From the NCBI GenBank assembly GCA_019104865.1, contig JAHRWZ010000008.1:1-64000 (forward strand): 64,000 bases of DNA, in the 5' to 3' direction. The position numbers were made by a program, and so were the translations under genes. This DNA comes from Castellaniella sp. (GTDB lineage: Bacteria > Pseudomonadota > Gammaproteobacteria > Burkholderiales > Burkholderiaceae_B). This document shows positions 9,781 to 18,314 of the stretch, piece by piece (the first letter of the stretch is position 1; each line of letters opens with the position of its first letter). The notes beneath the pieces were generated by a model that made no database searches, was not told where the DNA came from, and saw nothing but the letters and a program-made list of their open reading frames with translations.

Positions 9781-10911
9781 ATGCGCATTCTGTTTCTGGT
9801 CAGCTCCATGCATGGCGGCGGCGCCGAGCGGGTGGCGGCCACCCTGGCCAACGCCTGGGCGCGACGTGGCGACGAGGTCACGCTGGTGTGTTGCTATTCC
9901 GGGCGCGGGCAGTGCCTGCAGACATTGGACCCGGGAGTGCGGCTGCTCTGGCTGGCCGACCATCTGCGGGGCCTCGCCTGGCTGCGGCCAGTCGGCAAGA
10001 TCCTCGCCTTGCGGCGGCTGGCCCGCGAACTGCGGCCCGACCGCGTCCTGTCCTTTCTGACCAACGTCAACGTCACTGCGCTGCTGGCGACGCGCGGTCT
10101 GGGACTGCCGGTGGTGGTCAGCGAACGCACCGATCCGGCTCACAGCGTCAATCTGGAACCCATCCTGCGCCTGGCGCGGCGTCTGCTCTATCCCTGGGCG
10201 CATCGAGTGGTGGTGCAGACAGACCGGAGCATCCCGCATCTGCGGCAGGTCGCGCCGTCCGTGCGACGCATCGTTGCGATTCCCAATCCCTTGCCGGACG
10301 GCCTGCCGGGTGTGCGTGAAGGCGAACCGGCAACGGACCGGCTTCGTCTGGCGGCGCTGGGCCGCTTCAATCCGGTCAAGCAGTTCGATCGCCTGATCGA
10401 GGTGTTCGCCTCTGTCGCGGCGCAGTGTCCGGACTGGGACCTGACGATCTGGGGAGACGGCGCGCAGCGCCCGGCCTGCCAGCGGCGGATCGAGGAACTG
10501 GGCCTGACCGATCGCATCCGGTTGCCGGGGTTCAGCAACACGCCATGGATCGATCTGGGATCGGCCCATGCTTTCGTCCTGAATTCGCGGGTCGAAGGTT
10601 TTCCCAATGCCCTGCTGGAAGCGATGGCGCTGGGCCTGCCATGCGTGGCAACCGACTGTCCGTCGGGGCCGGCGGAACTCGCGCAAGGTGGCCGATATGC
10701 GACACTGGTTCCTCTCGGGGACGAGGCGGCGCTGACGCGGGCCTTGCTGAGGGTCATGCAGGCGTCGCCCGAAACGCGCGAATCCATCGGGCGCGATGCG
10801 GCCGCCTCTGTGCGGGCCCGCTATGGCCTGGATGCGATTCTGCAGGCCTGGGACGCAGCCTGGGACAATGGCGACAACCGGGCCGGTCCCGTGGGGGGGG
10901 CGGGGCACTAG
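9781..10911 (+). CDS. Glycosyltransferase family 4
   Basis: This 376-residue GT4 enzyme opens with FLVSSMHGGGAERVAATLA and carries the donor-site motifs LGRFNPVKQFDRLIEVF and NSRVEGFPNALLEAMALG. It resembles its upstream neighbour in layout, so the pair probably arose by duplication. The ATG follows the previous stop codon without a gap. It is expected to act on the cytoplasmic face of the inner membrane, adding one sugar to the lipid-linked repeat unit. Confidence 0.88.
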   Translation: MRILFLVSSMHGGGAERVAATLANAWARRGDEVTLVCCYSGRGQCLQTLDPGVRLLWLADHLRGLAWLRPVGKILALRRLARELRPDRVLSFLTNVNVTALLATRGLGLPVVVSERTDPAHSVNLEPILRLARRLLYPWAHRVVVQTDRSIPHLRQVAPSVRRIVAIPNPLPDGLPGVREGEPATDRLRLAALGRFNPVKQFDRLIEVFASVAAQCPDWDLTIWGDGAQRPACQRRIEELGLTDRIRLPGFSNTPWIDLGSAHAFVLNSRVEGFPNALLEAMALGLPCVATDCPSGPAELAQGGRYATLVPLGDEAALTRALLRVMQASPETRESIGRDAAASVRARYGLDAILQAWDAAWDNGDNRAGPVGGAGH

Positions 10912-10944
10912 TGTGAACAGGCCACGATCCCGTCGGGAAAGAAC

Positions 10945-13359
10945 ATGGGGAACATCGACATGAAGACAGAACAGGGCATGCCCCTGCGGGTCATGCACAT
11001 CATCTCAGGGCTGCTGCATGGCGGGGCGGAAACCGTCCTGCAGCGCCTGGCGACGGCACCGGACACCACGGTGCGCCACACCGTGGTGTCCATGACGACC
11101 GAAGGCGTGATGGGTGGACTGCTGCGCGATGCGGGAGTGGAAGTCATCACGCTGGACATGCAGGGGGTGGCCGGGTCCGTACGCGGCCTGTGGCGGCTGT
11201 TCCGGCTGCTGCGCAGCCGCCGTCCGGACGTCGTTCAGACCTGGATGTATCACGCCGACCTGATCGGTGGCCTGGTGGCGCGTCTGGCCGGCATCCGCGC
11301 GGTGGCCTGGGGCGTGCGCAATTCCGGGGTCAGCCTGGGCGAAAGCAGCCGGTCCTCGCGCCTGACGGCCTGGATCTGCGCCCGGGTGTCGAGCTTCGTG
11401 CCGGGGGTGATCGTGGCCTGCGCACGCCGCGCGGCCGAGGTTCACCGGGGTTGGGGTTATCGCGCCGACCGCGTCCTGGTGGTGCCCAATGGCTATGACC
11501 TGTCTGTCTGGCATCCGGATGCGGGTGATCGCGCGGCCCTGCGGGCCGAGTGGGGTGTACCGGACGATGCCGTGCTGCTGGGCTGTGTGGCGCGTTGGAA
11601 CCCCCTGAAAGATCACGGCAACCTGCTGGCCGCGCTGGCACTGGCTGTGCGTGAGTGCCCGCAATTGCGCTGCGCCTTGATCGGTCTGGGCATGTCCTGC
11701 GACAACGCGGAGCTGATTGCGCTGGCCCGTCACTACGGTCTGCTGGACCATCTGATCTTCCTGGGGCGGCGCGACGACGTTCCGCTGCTGATGCGGGCGC
11801 TGGACGTGCACGTCCTGTCGAGCAAAGCCGAAGGGTTTCCCAATGTCGTTTCCGAAGCCATGGCCTCGGGTGTGGCTTGCGTGGTGACAGACGTCGGGGA
11901 CGCCGCCGATATCGTGGCGGACCATGGCTGGGTGGCCCCGCCGCAGGACGCGGCCGCGCTGGGCGGGGCCATCGTTCAGGCCATCGCGGCGGTCCGTGAT
12001 CCCCGATGGCCCGAACGCCGCGAGGCGGCACGTGAATCCGTGGCGCAGCGCTACAGCCTGCGGACCATGGTGCAGCGCTACGAAACGGTCTGGCGCCGGC
12101 TGGCGATCGACTATCCCACTTCCCAGGCAGGCCGGCGTCCGGCTGAAACGATGGCCGCCGCGGCTGATGCGGGCCCGCATGGTGCCGCATTCGCAGGCGC
12201 ACGACCGGCACCTCGGCTGCTTTTCTTCATCACCAACCCGGCCTTCCTGGTCTCGCATCGCCTGCCGATCGCCCTGGCCGCGCGCGACGCCGGCTACGAG
12301 GTGCACGTGGCATCCATGGGCGGGCCGGCCGTGGCGCAGCTGGAATCGCTGGGCCTGATTCATCACACGCTGCCGCTGTCGCGTACCAGCATGCGGCCCT
12401 GGACCGAGGCTCGCAGCCTGTGGGCGATCTGGCGGCTGTTCCGTCAGGTGCGTCCGGACGTGGTGCATGCCGTGACCCTGAAGTCCGTTCTGTATGGCGG
12501 CATCGCCAGCCGTCTGGCGGGCGTGCCTGCTTACGTAGCGGCGATTTCCGGTCTGGGCTATGTCTTCATCCGCGGGACTGGTCTACGCGGCCTGTTGCGG
12601 CGTCTGGCGCTGATCCTGTATCGACTGGCCCTGGGGCACCCGCACAGTCGCGTCATCTTCCAGAACACGGCGGACCGCGACGTGCTGATGGAGGCCGGTG
12701 CGGTTCGGGCGGACCAGGTTGTGATGGTGCGTGGATCTGGCGTGGATCTGGACCGCTTCACGCCGACGCCCTGGCCCGAGGGGCAGGTCACGGTCGCGAT
12801 GGCCTCGCGCCTGCTACGCGACAAGGGGGTCGAGGAGTTCGTCGAGGCGGCGCGTCTGTCGGCAGCCCAGGGCGAGGGGCTGTGCTGGCGTCTGGCGGGC
12901 AGCCTGGATCCGGAGAACCCCGCATCCGTGCGACCCGATCAGCTGCGCGCCTGGCAGGAGTCCGGCGTGATCGATTACGTGGGCGAATGCGAGGACGTCG
13001 CCGGGTTCTATGCCCAGTCTCACATTGTGACGCTGCCGTCGTATCGCGAGGGCCTGCCCAAGTCGCTGATTGAAGCGGCCGCCTGCGGCCGGCCCGTGGT
13101 CACCACGGACGTGCCGGGCTGCCGTGACGTTATCGAGCCGGATGTCAGCGGCCTGCTGGTGCCGGCGCGCGACGCGCGGGCCTTGGCCGATGCGGTGGGC
13201 CGCCTGGCGGCCGACGAAGGCCTGCGGGTGCGCATGGGCGCGGCCGGTCGCGCCCTGGCCGAGCGGGATTTCGGCCTGCCGGGCGTCGTGCGCACGCACC
13301 TGGCGCTTTATGCCGGGCTGACTTCCTTCAACGGGGGCAGTTCCACACCGGGCACCTGA
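10945..13359 (+). CDS. Tandem (two-domain) glycosyltransferase, GT4-GT4 fusion
   Basis: The 804-residue product contains two complete GT-B transferases. Residues 1 to about 395 start with MHIISGLLHGGAETVLQRLA and hold SSKAEGFPNVVSEAMASG. After a linker rich in alanine, a second transferase starts near residue 424 (FFITNPAFLVSHRLPIALA), holds ISGLGYVFI near 533, and ends with PSYREGLPKSLIEAAACG. The second half resembles PglA/WbpU-type HexNAc transferases. A second ATG at 10960 is a possible start. The last 52 bases overlap the convergent hpaR gene. A fused pair would add two successive sugars. Confidence 0.87.
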   Translation: MGNIDMKTEQGMPLRVMHIISGLLHGGAETVLQRLATAPDTTVRHTVVSMTTEGVMGGLLRDAGVEVITLDMQGVAGSVRGLWRLFRLLRSRRPDVVQTWMYHADLIGGLVARLAGIRAVAWGVRNSGVSLGESSRSSRLTAWICARVSSFVPGVIVACARRAAEVHRGWGYRADRVLVVPNGYDLSVWHPDAGDRAALRAEWGVPDDAVLLGCVARWNPLKDHGNLLAALALAVRECPQLRCALIGLGMSCDNAELIALARHYGLLDHLIFLGRRDDVPLLMRALDVHVLSSKAEGFPNVVSEAMASGVACVVTDVGDAADIVADHGWVAPPQDAAALGGAIVQAIAAVRDPRWPERREAARESVAQRYSLRTMVQRYETVWRRLAIDYPTSQAGRRPAETMAAAADAGPHGAAFAGARPAPRLLFFITNPAFLVSHRLPIALAARDAGYEVHVASMGGPAVAQLESLGLIHHTLPLSRTSMRPWTEARSLWAIWRLFRQVRPDVVHAVTLKSVLYGGIASRLAGVPAYVAAISGLGYVFIRGTGLRGLLRRLALILYRLALGHPHSRVIFQNTADRDVLMEAGAVRADQVVMVRGSGVDLDRFTPTPWPEGQVTVAMASRLLRDKGVEEFVEAARLSAAQGEGLCWRLAGSLDPENPASVRPDQLRAWQESGVIDYVGECEDVAGFYAQSHIVTLPSYREGLPKSLIEAAACGRPVVTTDVPGCRDVIEPDVSGLLVPARDARALADAVGRLAADEGLRVRMGAAGRALAERDFGLPGVVRTHLALYAGLTSFNGGSSTPGT

Positions 13360-13787
13360 TCCAGCGGGGCGCTCAGCAGCCGGTCGATCTGACGGTAAGT
13401 CTCGTCGATCAGCGGGCGCCCGATGGTGTCCTCGATCCGTTGATATTGTGCCTCGATCAACGGCGCGATCTGGTCGCACAGAGACCGGCTGTACGGCGTC
13501 AGACCGATGATGATGCGCCGGTGATCATGTGCCGCTCGTTCGCGGGTGATCAGCCCCAGGCTTTGCATGCGGGCCAGCACGCCCGCCATGCTGGGGCTCA
13601 GGATCTGGCAGGACTGACACAACTGGTTCGGCTCCATCTCGCCATGTTCGTTCAGGCTGCGCAGAACCCGCCATTGCTGCTCGGTCAGGCCGAAATGGGT
13701 CAGGATGCCGCGAAAGTGGCTCAGTAACGCTTCGCGCGCCTTCAGCAGCAACTGGGGCAGATTACGGTGGGTGATGCTGGGGGCCAT
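13308..13787 (-). CDS. hpaR: HpaR, MarR-family repressor of homoprotocatechuate degradation
   Basis: The 159-residue product is a MarR-family winged-helix protein that resembles HpaR/HpcR: FGLTEQQWRVLRSL, then the recognition helix region CQILSPSMAGVLARMQSLGL, and the wing RAAHDHRRIIIGLTP. HpaR represses the hpa operon until an aromatic intermediate binds. It is transcribed away from dctP-hpa, with a large palindrome in the shared promoter region. The 3' end overlaps the polysaccharide operon's last gene by 52 bases in opposite orientation. Confidence 0.9.
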   Translation of the reverse strand: MAPSITHRNLPQLLLKAREALLSHFRGILTHFGLTEQQWRVLRSLNEHGEMEPNQLCQSCQILSPSMAGVLARMQSLGLITRERAAHDHRRIIIGLTPYSRSLCDQIAPLIEAQYQRIEDTIGRPLIDETYRQIDRLLSAPLDQVPGVELPPLKEVSPA

Positions 13788-13807
13788 AAGTTTCCTAATT
13801 CAATCGC

Positions 13808-13858
13808 TTGACTATCTAATATGTTAGATATACGATATCTCAAAAGATAACATATTAG
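13808..13858 (+). promoter_or_regulatory. Promoter and HpaR operator for dctPQM-hpa
   Basis: TTGACT (13808-13813) and TACGAT (13831-13836) are 17 bases apart. The 18-bp palindrome TATCTAA-TATG-TTAGATA (13813-13830) fills the spacer exactly. A second element, TAACATATTAG (13848-13858), is the perfect reverse complement of 13816-13826 and lies just past the expected start point. This is the layout of a MarR-type repressor that blocks polymerase. Confidence 0.7.
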
Positions 13859-13920
13859 TGAATTTCCGCCTGATTTACCGGGCGGCAGCCATCGAGCGGG
13901 TCAATCCCTGGAGACGACAT

Positions 13921-14934
13921 ATGAAAAAACTGATCTGGACCCTGGCGCTGACGGCGTCATGTTCGGCGCCTGCCCTGGCTGCGGACGTCACCCTGAAAAT
14001 CGCGCACTTTCTGCCTGCCAGCGCCGCCGCGCAGCAACGGGTGCTGGAACCCTGGTGCAAGGAACTGGGCCAGGCATCCAACGGCCGGATCGCCTGCCAA
14101 TTCTATCCTGCGATGCAGCTGGGCGGGACGCCGGGGCAGCTTGCCGACCATGCGCTGCATGGCGTGGCGGACGTCGTCTGGACCGCGCCGGGCTATTCGG
14201 CGGGGCGATTCCCGGTGATCGAAGCCATGGAATTGCCCTTCGTGGTCAAGGACGCCAGGTCCGGCAGCCGCGCCGCCTGGAAGTTCTATCAGCAGTACGC
14301 ACAACCGGAATTCGCCAAATACAAGGTGCTGGCCGTGCACGTGGATGGCGGGGTGGCCCTGCATACCGCCAACCGGCCGATCCAGGCGCTGGGCGACATC
14401 AAGGGCCTGAAGCTGCGCACCCCGACCCGCCTGGCTTCCAAGACGCTGGCGGCGTTGGGTGGCGAGCCTGTCTCCATGCCGCCGGCGCAGGTCACCGAGG
14501 CGATCTCCAAGGGGGTGGCCGATGGCGCCATGGGGGCCTGGGAAGTCGTGCTGCCGACCAAGCTGGACGAGGTCACGAAATACCATATCCAGCCCGCAGC
14601 CGGTGAAACCTATCCGTCCACGACCGTCCTGACGCTGCTCATGAACAAGCAGAAGTACGACAGCCTACCCGCCGACCTGAAGACAGTGATCGATGCGCAC
14701 AGCGGTCTGCCGCTAGTCGAGAAATTCGGCCAGGTCTGGGACGACGTCGCGGCCGAGACGCGCGCCAAGGTGCTGGCGGCGGGCGGCCAGGTCGTCGATC
14801 TGACGTCCTCCGACCTGAGCGCCATGAAGAATGCCGCCCGCCCGGTGGAGCAGGCCTGGCGCGAGGACATGGACAAGAAGGGGCAGGATGGGCGCAAGCT
14901 CTCCGAAGCCGCCCATGCCCTGGCACGTGACTGA
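13921..14934 (+). CDS. dctP: TRAP transporter periplasmic solute-binding protein, DctP family
   Basis: The product starts with a clear signal peptide (MKKLIWTLALTASCSAPALA, cleavage before ADVTLKIAHF) and continues as a DctP-family binding protein. The family arginine region KLRTPTRLASKTLAALGG and the GAMGAWEVVLPTK hinge are visible. The ATG at 13921 has a GGAGA ribosome site at 13910-13914. It is the first gene of the operon that continues with dctQ, dctM and hpa genes, so the ligand is probably homoprotocatechuate, 4-hydroxyphenylacetate or a related aromatic acid; that is inference from context. Confidence 0.9.
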   Translation: MKKLIWTLALTASCSAPALAADVTLKIAHFLPASAAAQQRVLEPWCKELGQASNGRIACQFYPAMQLGGTPGQLADHALHGVADVVWTAPGYSAGRFPVIEAMELPFVVKDARSGSRAAWKFYQQYAQPEFAKYKVLAVHVDGGVALHTANRPIQALGDIKGLKLRTPTRLASKTLAALGGEPVSMPPAQVTEAISKGVADGAMGAWEVVLPTKLDEVTKYHIQPAAGETYPSTTVLTLLMNKQKYDSLPADLKTVIDAHSGLPLVEKFGQVWDDVAAETRAKVLAAGGQVVDLTSSDLSAMKNAARPVEQAWREDMDKKGQDGRKLSEAAHALARD

Positions 14935-14948
14935 TCGCGGGTGACGCC

Positions 14949-15509
14949 ATGCAGACTTCAGATCGGGATCCGGCGCATGCCGGACGAGGATGGGCCCTCC
15001 TGAATCGGGCCACCAAGGCCCTGGCGATGGGCGGCGGGCTGGTGTTCGTGGCCCTGATCGTCATGTCCCTGGTTTCCATCATCGGGCGCAAGCTCGGGTT
15101 CGGCTCCATCACGGGCGATGTGGAAATCATGCAGACCGGGACAGCCGTGGCGGCGGCGGCCTTCCTGCCGTACTGCACGCTGGTCGGCGACCACCTGCGG
15201 GTGGACATCTTCACCGAATGGCTGCCGGCGAGGGTGCGGCAGGTCATGGACGGGATCTGCGAGCTGATCCTGGGGGCCGTGATCCTGCTGCTGGCTTGGC
15301 GCACGGGGCTGTCCGCGCTGCATCTGCGGGACGCCGGGGACACCACGACCCTGCTGGCCTGGCCGATCTGGATCCCGGTCGCCATCATGGTGCCCTGCTT
15401 GCTGCTCACCGTGTTGAGCACGGCCTGGCGGGTGCAAGCCGCCCTGGGGTGGGCGCAATATCGAAGCCGCCAGGAACAGATGGCGGTGGATCAAGGAGTC
15501 TCGGCATGA
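14949..15509 (+). CDS. dctQ: TRAP transporter small membrane subunit, DctQ family
   Basis: The 186-residue protein has four hydrophobic helices and the DctQ hallmark pattern around VSIIGRKLGFGSITGDVEIM and VDIFTEWLPARVRQVMD. It would form the small membrane subunit of a Na+-driven TRAP importer. The ATG follows dctP by 14 bases, and its stop overlaps the dctM start by four bases. Confidence 0.9.
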   Translation: MQTSDRDPAHAGRGWALLNRATKALAMGGGLVFVALIVMSLVSIIGRKLGFGSITGDVEIMQTGTAVAAAAFLPYCTLVGDHLRVDIFTEWLPARVRQVMDGICELILGAVILLLAWRTGLSALHLRDAGDTTTLLAWPIWIPVAIMVPCLLLTVLSTAWRVQAALGWAQYRSRQEQMAVDQGVSA

Positions 15510-16831
15510 GTGGCACTCTGATCGGATTGAGCGGTTTCGCGGGCCTGCTGCTCATGTTGCTGTTGCGCGTTCACATCGCGGTGGCCATGCTGCTGGCGGG
15601 GGCGGCGATCTATCTGGCCGCCAACGGCGGGCTGTTCGACGGCCTGCTCTACACCCTGAACGGTCTGGTGTATGCCCGGTTGTCGAACTATGACCTGGCC
15701 GTGGTCCCGCTGTTCATCCTGATGGGGCAATTCGCCACCCACGGTGGCCTGTCGCGCGCCCTGTTTCAGGCGGCGGGCAAACTGATCGGGCATTGGCGCG
15801 GCGGTCTGGCCATGGCGTCCGTGGCGGCCTGCGCCTCGTTCGGCGCTATCTGCGGCTCTTCCCTGGCCACGGCGGCCACCATGGGCCAGGTCGCGCTGCC
15901 GGAACTGAAGGCCAACGGCTATTCCGGGCGGCTGGCCACCGGCACGCTGGCAGCCGCCGGGACGCTGGGTATCCTGATCCCGCCGTCGGTGCCGCTGATC
16001 ATCTACGCGGTGCTGACGCAGGATTCCATCGGCAAGCTCTTCATGGCGGCCGTCATCCCGGGCATCATCGCCGCGATGGGCTATCTGCTGGTCATCCGCA
16101 TCCTGGTGACGCGCGATCCGGAATCCGGGCCGACGGCCGCCAAGGCCACCTGGGACCAGGCCATGCTCGCCCTGGTCAAGGTGCTGCCCATCCTCGGGGT
16201 GTTCCTGGTGGTCGTGGTGGGTATCTACGGCGGTTGGGCGAACCCCACCGAGGCGGGGTCGGTTGGCGCGGGCGCCTGCGGCTTGATCGCACTGGCCGGG
16301 GGCATGGGCTGGGGCGGTGTGCGCGAAAGCCTGCTGGGCACGGCCCGGATCACCGGCATGATCTTCATGGTGCTGATCGGTGCCGACTTGCTGAATTCGT
16401 CCCTGGCCCTGTCGCAGATGCCGACCGAACTGGCCAATTGGGTGGCCGGCAGCGGCTTGCCGCCGTTGATGGTGCTGTTCGCCATCCTGGCGATCTATAT
16501 TTTGCTGGGATGCGTCATGGATTCGCTGGCCATGATCCTGCTGACGATCCCCATTTTCCACCCGATGATCATGAGCCTGGATTTCTTCGGCATGTCGGCC
16601 GGGGACAAATCGATCTGGTTCGGCATCATGACGCTGATGGTGGTGGAGATCGGTCTGGTGCATCCGCCCGTCGGCATGAACCTGTACATCATCAACAAGC
16701 TGGCCAAAGGGGTGCCCATGAAGGAAACCGCCCTGGGGGTCATGCCCTTCCTGGCGTCGGACTTCACCCGGATCATCGTGCTGGCGCTGTTCCCCGGCAT
16801 CACGCTGTGGCTGATCCGTGTGCTGGGCTAA
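15506..16831 (+). CDS. dctM: TRAP transporter large permease subunit, DctM family
   Basis: The 441-residue polytopic protein has the DctM pattern: FILMGQFATHGGLSRALF, a GAICGSSLATAATMG re-entrant motif, GTLGILIPPSVPLIIYAVLT, and PVGMNLYIINKLAKGVP. DctM forms the transport channel with DctQ. The ATG overlaps the dctQ stop by four bases. The next gene is hpaG1 after 13 bases, so transport and catabolism are on one transcript. Confidence 0.92.
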   Translation: MSGTLIGLSGFAGLLLMLLLRVHIAVAMLLAGAAIYLAANGGLFDGLLYTLNGLVYARLSNYDLAVVPLFILMGQFATHGGLSRALFQAAGKLIGHWRGGLAMASVAACASFGAICGSSLATAATMGQVALPELKANGYSGRLATGTLAAAGTLGILIPPSVPLIIYAVLTQDSIGKLFMAAVIPGIIAAMGYLLVIRILVTRDPESGPTAAKATWDQAMLALVKVLPILGVFLVVVVGIYGGWANPTEAGSVGAGACGLIALAGGMGWGGVRESLLGTARITGMIFMVLIGADLLNSSLALSQMPTELANWVAGSGLPPLMVLFAILAIYILLGCVMDSLAMILLTIPIFHPMIMSLDFFGMSAGDKSIWFGIMTLMVVEIGLVHPPVGMNLYIINKLAKGVPMKETALGVMPFLASDFTRIIVLALFPGITLWLIRVLG

Positions 16832-16844
16832 GGACCGGCGGACC

Positions 16845-17534
16845 ATGAACACGACAACAGAAGCCTCCATGACTGACCGAAATCTCCTGTCGCCGGATGC
16901 CGCCGTCTACGGCGTCATCATGAATGACCGCGCCAGCCTGGACCGCCTGGCCGTGGCGGCGGCGCAGCCGCCCTACAAGGCCTTGCCGCAGGCCCCAGTG
17001 TTGTATGTGAAGCCGCGCAACACCTGGATGCGGGCGGCGGACAGGATCGTGTTGCCGCAGGGTGCCGATCGGGCTGAGATCGGCGCCGTGGTGGGCTTGC
17101 GCATGGGGCGCGACGCCGCGCGGTTGCATCCGGATGCGGCGCTGGATGCGGTGGATGCCTGTCTGCTCGCGGCCGACCTCAGCCTGCCGCATGCGAACTA
17201 CTACCGTCCCGCCATCCGGGAAAAAAGCTTTGATGGGTCGCTCCCCTTGGCGCTGCTGGCAGGGGTGGCACCGGGCGACGTGTCCACGCTCATCCTGCGC
17301 ACGTGGCTGGACGATCAGCCGGTCGCCGAGCGTTCCCTGGACGATCTGATCCGTGGTCCCGCGCAGCTGCTGGCCGACGTCAGCGAGTTCATGACCTTGC
17401 GCCAGGGCGACGTGCTGCTGTTGGGCGTGGTCTATCAGTCGCCGGTCGCTTCGGCCGGGTCCCGGGTACGGGTCGAGGTCCCCGGCCTGGCGCAGTTGGC
17501 ATTCACCGTGGCCGCGAAGGAGACATCGGCATGA
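16845..17534 (+). CDS. hpaG1: HpaG1, N-terminal-type subunit of the homoprotocatechuate isomerase/decarboxylase
   Basis: The 229-residue product aligns by eye with the first half of enterobacterial HpaG (fumarylacetoacetate-hydrolase fold): YGVIMNDRASLDRL, PPYKALPQAPVLYVKPRNTW, a degenerate metal region, and AQLLADVSEFMTLRQGDVLLLG. HpaG decarboxylates 5-oxopent-3-ene-1,2,5-tricarboxylate and isomerises the product. Here the two halves are separate genes, as in several proteobacteria. ATG 16845 has AAGGA upstream; ATG 16869 is an alternative. Its stop overlaps the hpaG2 start (ATGA). Confidence 0.87.
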   Translation: MNTTTEASMTDRNLLSPDAAVYGVIMNDRASLDRLAVAAAQPPYKALPQAPVLYVKPRNTWMRAADRIVLPQGADRAEIGAVVGLRMGRDAARLHPDAALDAVDACLLAADLSLPHANYYRPAIREKSFDGSLPLALLAGVAPGDVSTLILRTWLDDQPVAERSLDDLIRGPAQLLADVSEFMTLRQGDVLLLGVVYQSPVASAGSRVRVEVPGLAQLAFTVAAKETSA

Positions 17535-18307
17535 AACACGCACGCATTGCCTGGCAGGGCGGCATTCACCGGGTGGTGGTAGAGGGCGCGGGCACATTGC
17601 GCCTGGCTGATGGCCGGACGGCGGATGCCGCCGAGGCGATCTGGCTGCCGCCGGTGGAGATCGGCACGGCATTCGCGCTGGGGCTGAACTACGCCGATCA
17701 CGCGGCCGAGCTGGCCTTCAAAGCACCCGAAACGCCCCTGGCCTTCCTGAAGGGGCCCAATACCTTCATCGGTCATCAGGCCCACACCTGGCGCCCCGCC
17801 GGGGTGCGCAGCATGCATTATGAATGCGAACTGGCTGTGGTGATCGGGCGCGAAGGCGCCGACATCCGGCGCGAGGACGCCTATGACCATGTCGCCGGGT
17901 ATACCGTGGCCAACGATTACGCGATCCGCGACTACCTGGAAAACTGGTATCGCCCGAACCTGCGCGTCAAAAACCGCGATGGCTGCACGCCCATCGGCCC
18001 CTGGATGGTGGATCGCGACGACGTACCCGACCCCATGGCCCTGGGCCTGCGCACGCGCATCAATGGCCGCGTCGTGCAGCAAGGCACGACGGCCGACATG
18101 ATCTTCGACATTCCTGCCCTGATCGAATATCTGTCTTCCTTCATGACGCTGTCGCCCGGCGACGTGATCCTGACCGGCACCCCGCAGGGGCTGGCCGAGG
18201 TCATGCCCGGCGACGTCGTCGAAACCGAAATCGATTCGGTGGGCTGCCTGGTCAACACCATCGTGGGAGACGAGGCTCATTTTTCGCAACAACCGCACAA
18301 TGGATGA
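17531..18307 (+). CDS. hpaG2: HpaG2, C-terminal-type subunit (5-oxopent-3-ene-tricarboxylate decarboxylase/HHDD isomerase)
   Basis: The 258-residue product matches the second half of enterobacterial HpaG: FALGLNYADHAAELAFK, the metal-binding MHYECELAVVIG (ExE), VANDYAIRDYLENWYRPNLR, KNRDGCTPIGPW and SPGDVILTGTPQGL. This half keeps the full FAH-type metal ligands (E, E, D), so it should be the catalytically complete subunit. It overlaps hpaG1 by four bases and the possible hpaE start at 18300 by eight. Confidence 0.92.
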   Translation: MKHARIAWQGGIHRVVVEGAGTLRLADGRTADAAEAIWLPPVEIGTAFALGLNYADHAAELAFKAPETPLAFLKGPNTFIGHQAHTWRPAGVRSMHYECELAVVIGREGADIRREDAYDHVAGYTVANDYAIRDYLENWYRPNLRVKNRDGCTPIGPWMVDRDDVPDPMALGLRTRINGRVVQQGTTADMIFDIPALIEYLSSFMTLSPGDVILTGTPQGLAEVMPGDVVETEIDSVGCLVNTIVGDEAHFSQQPHNG

Positions 18308-18314
18308 TATCGGC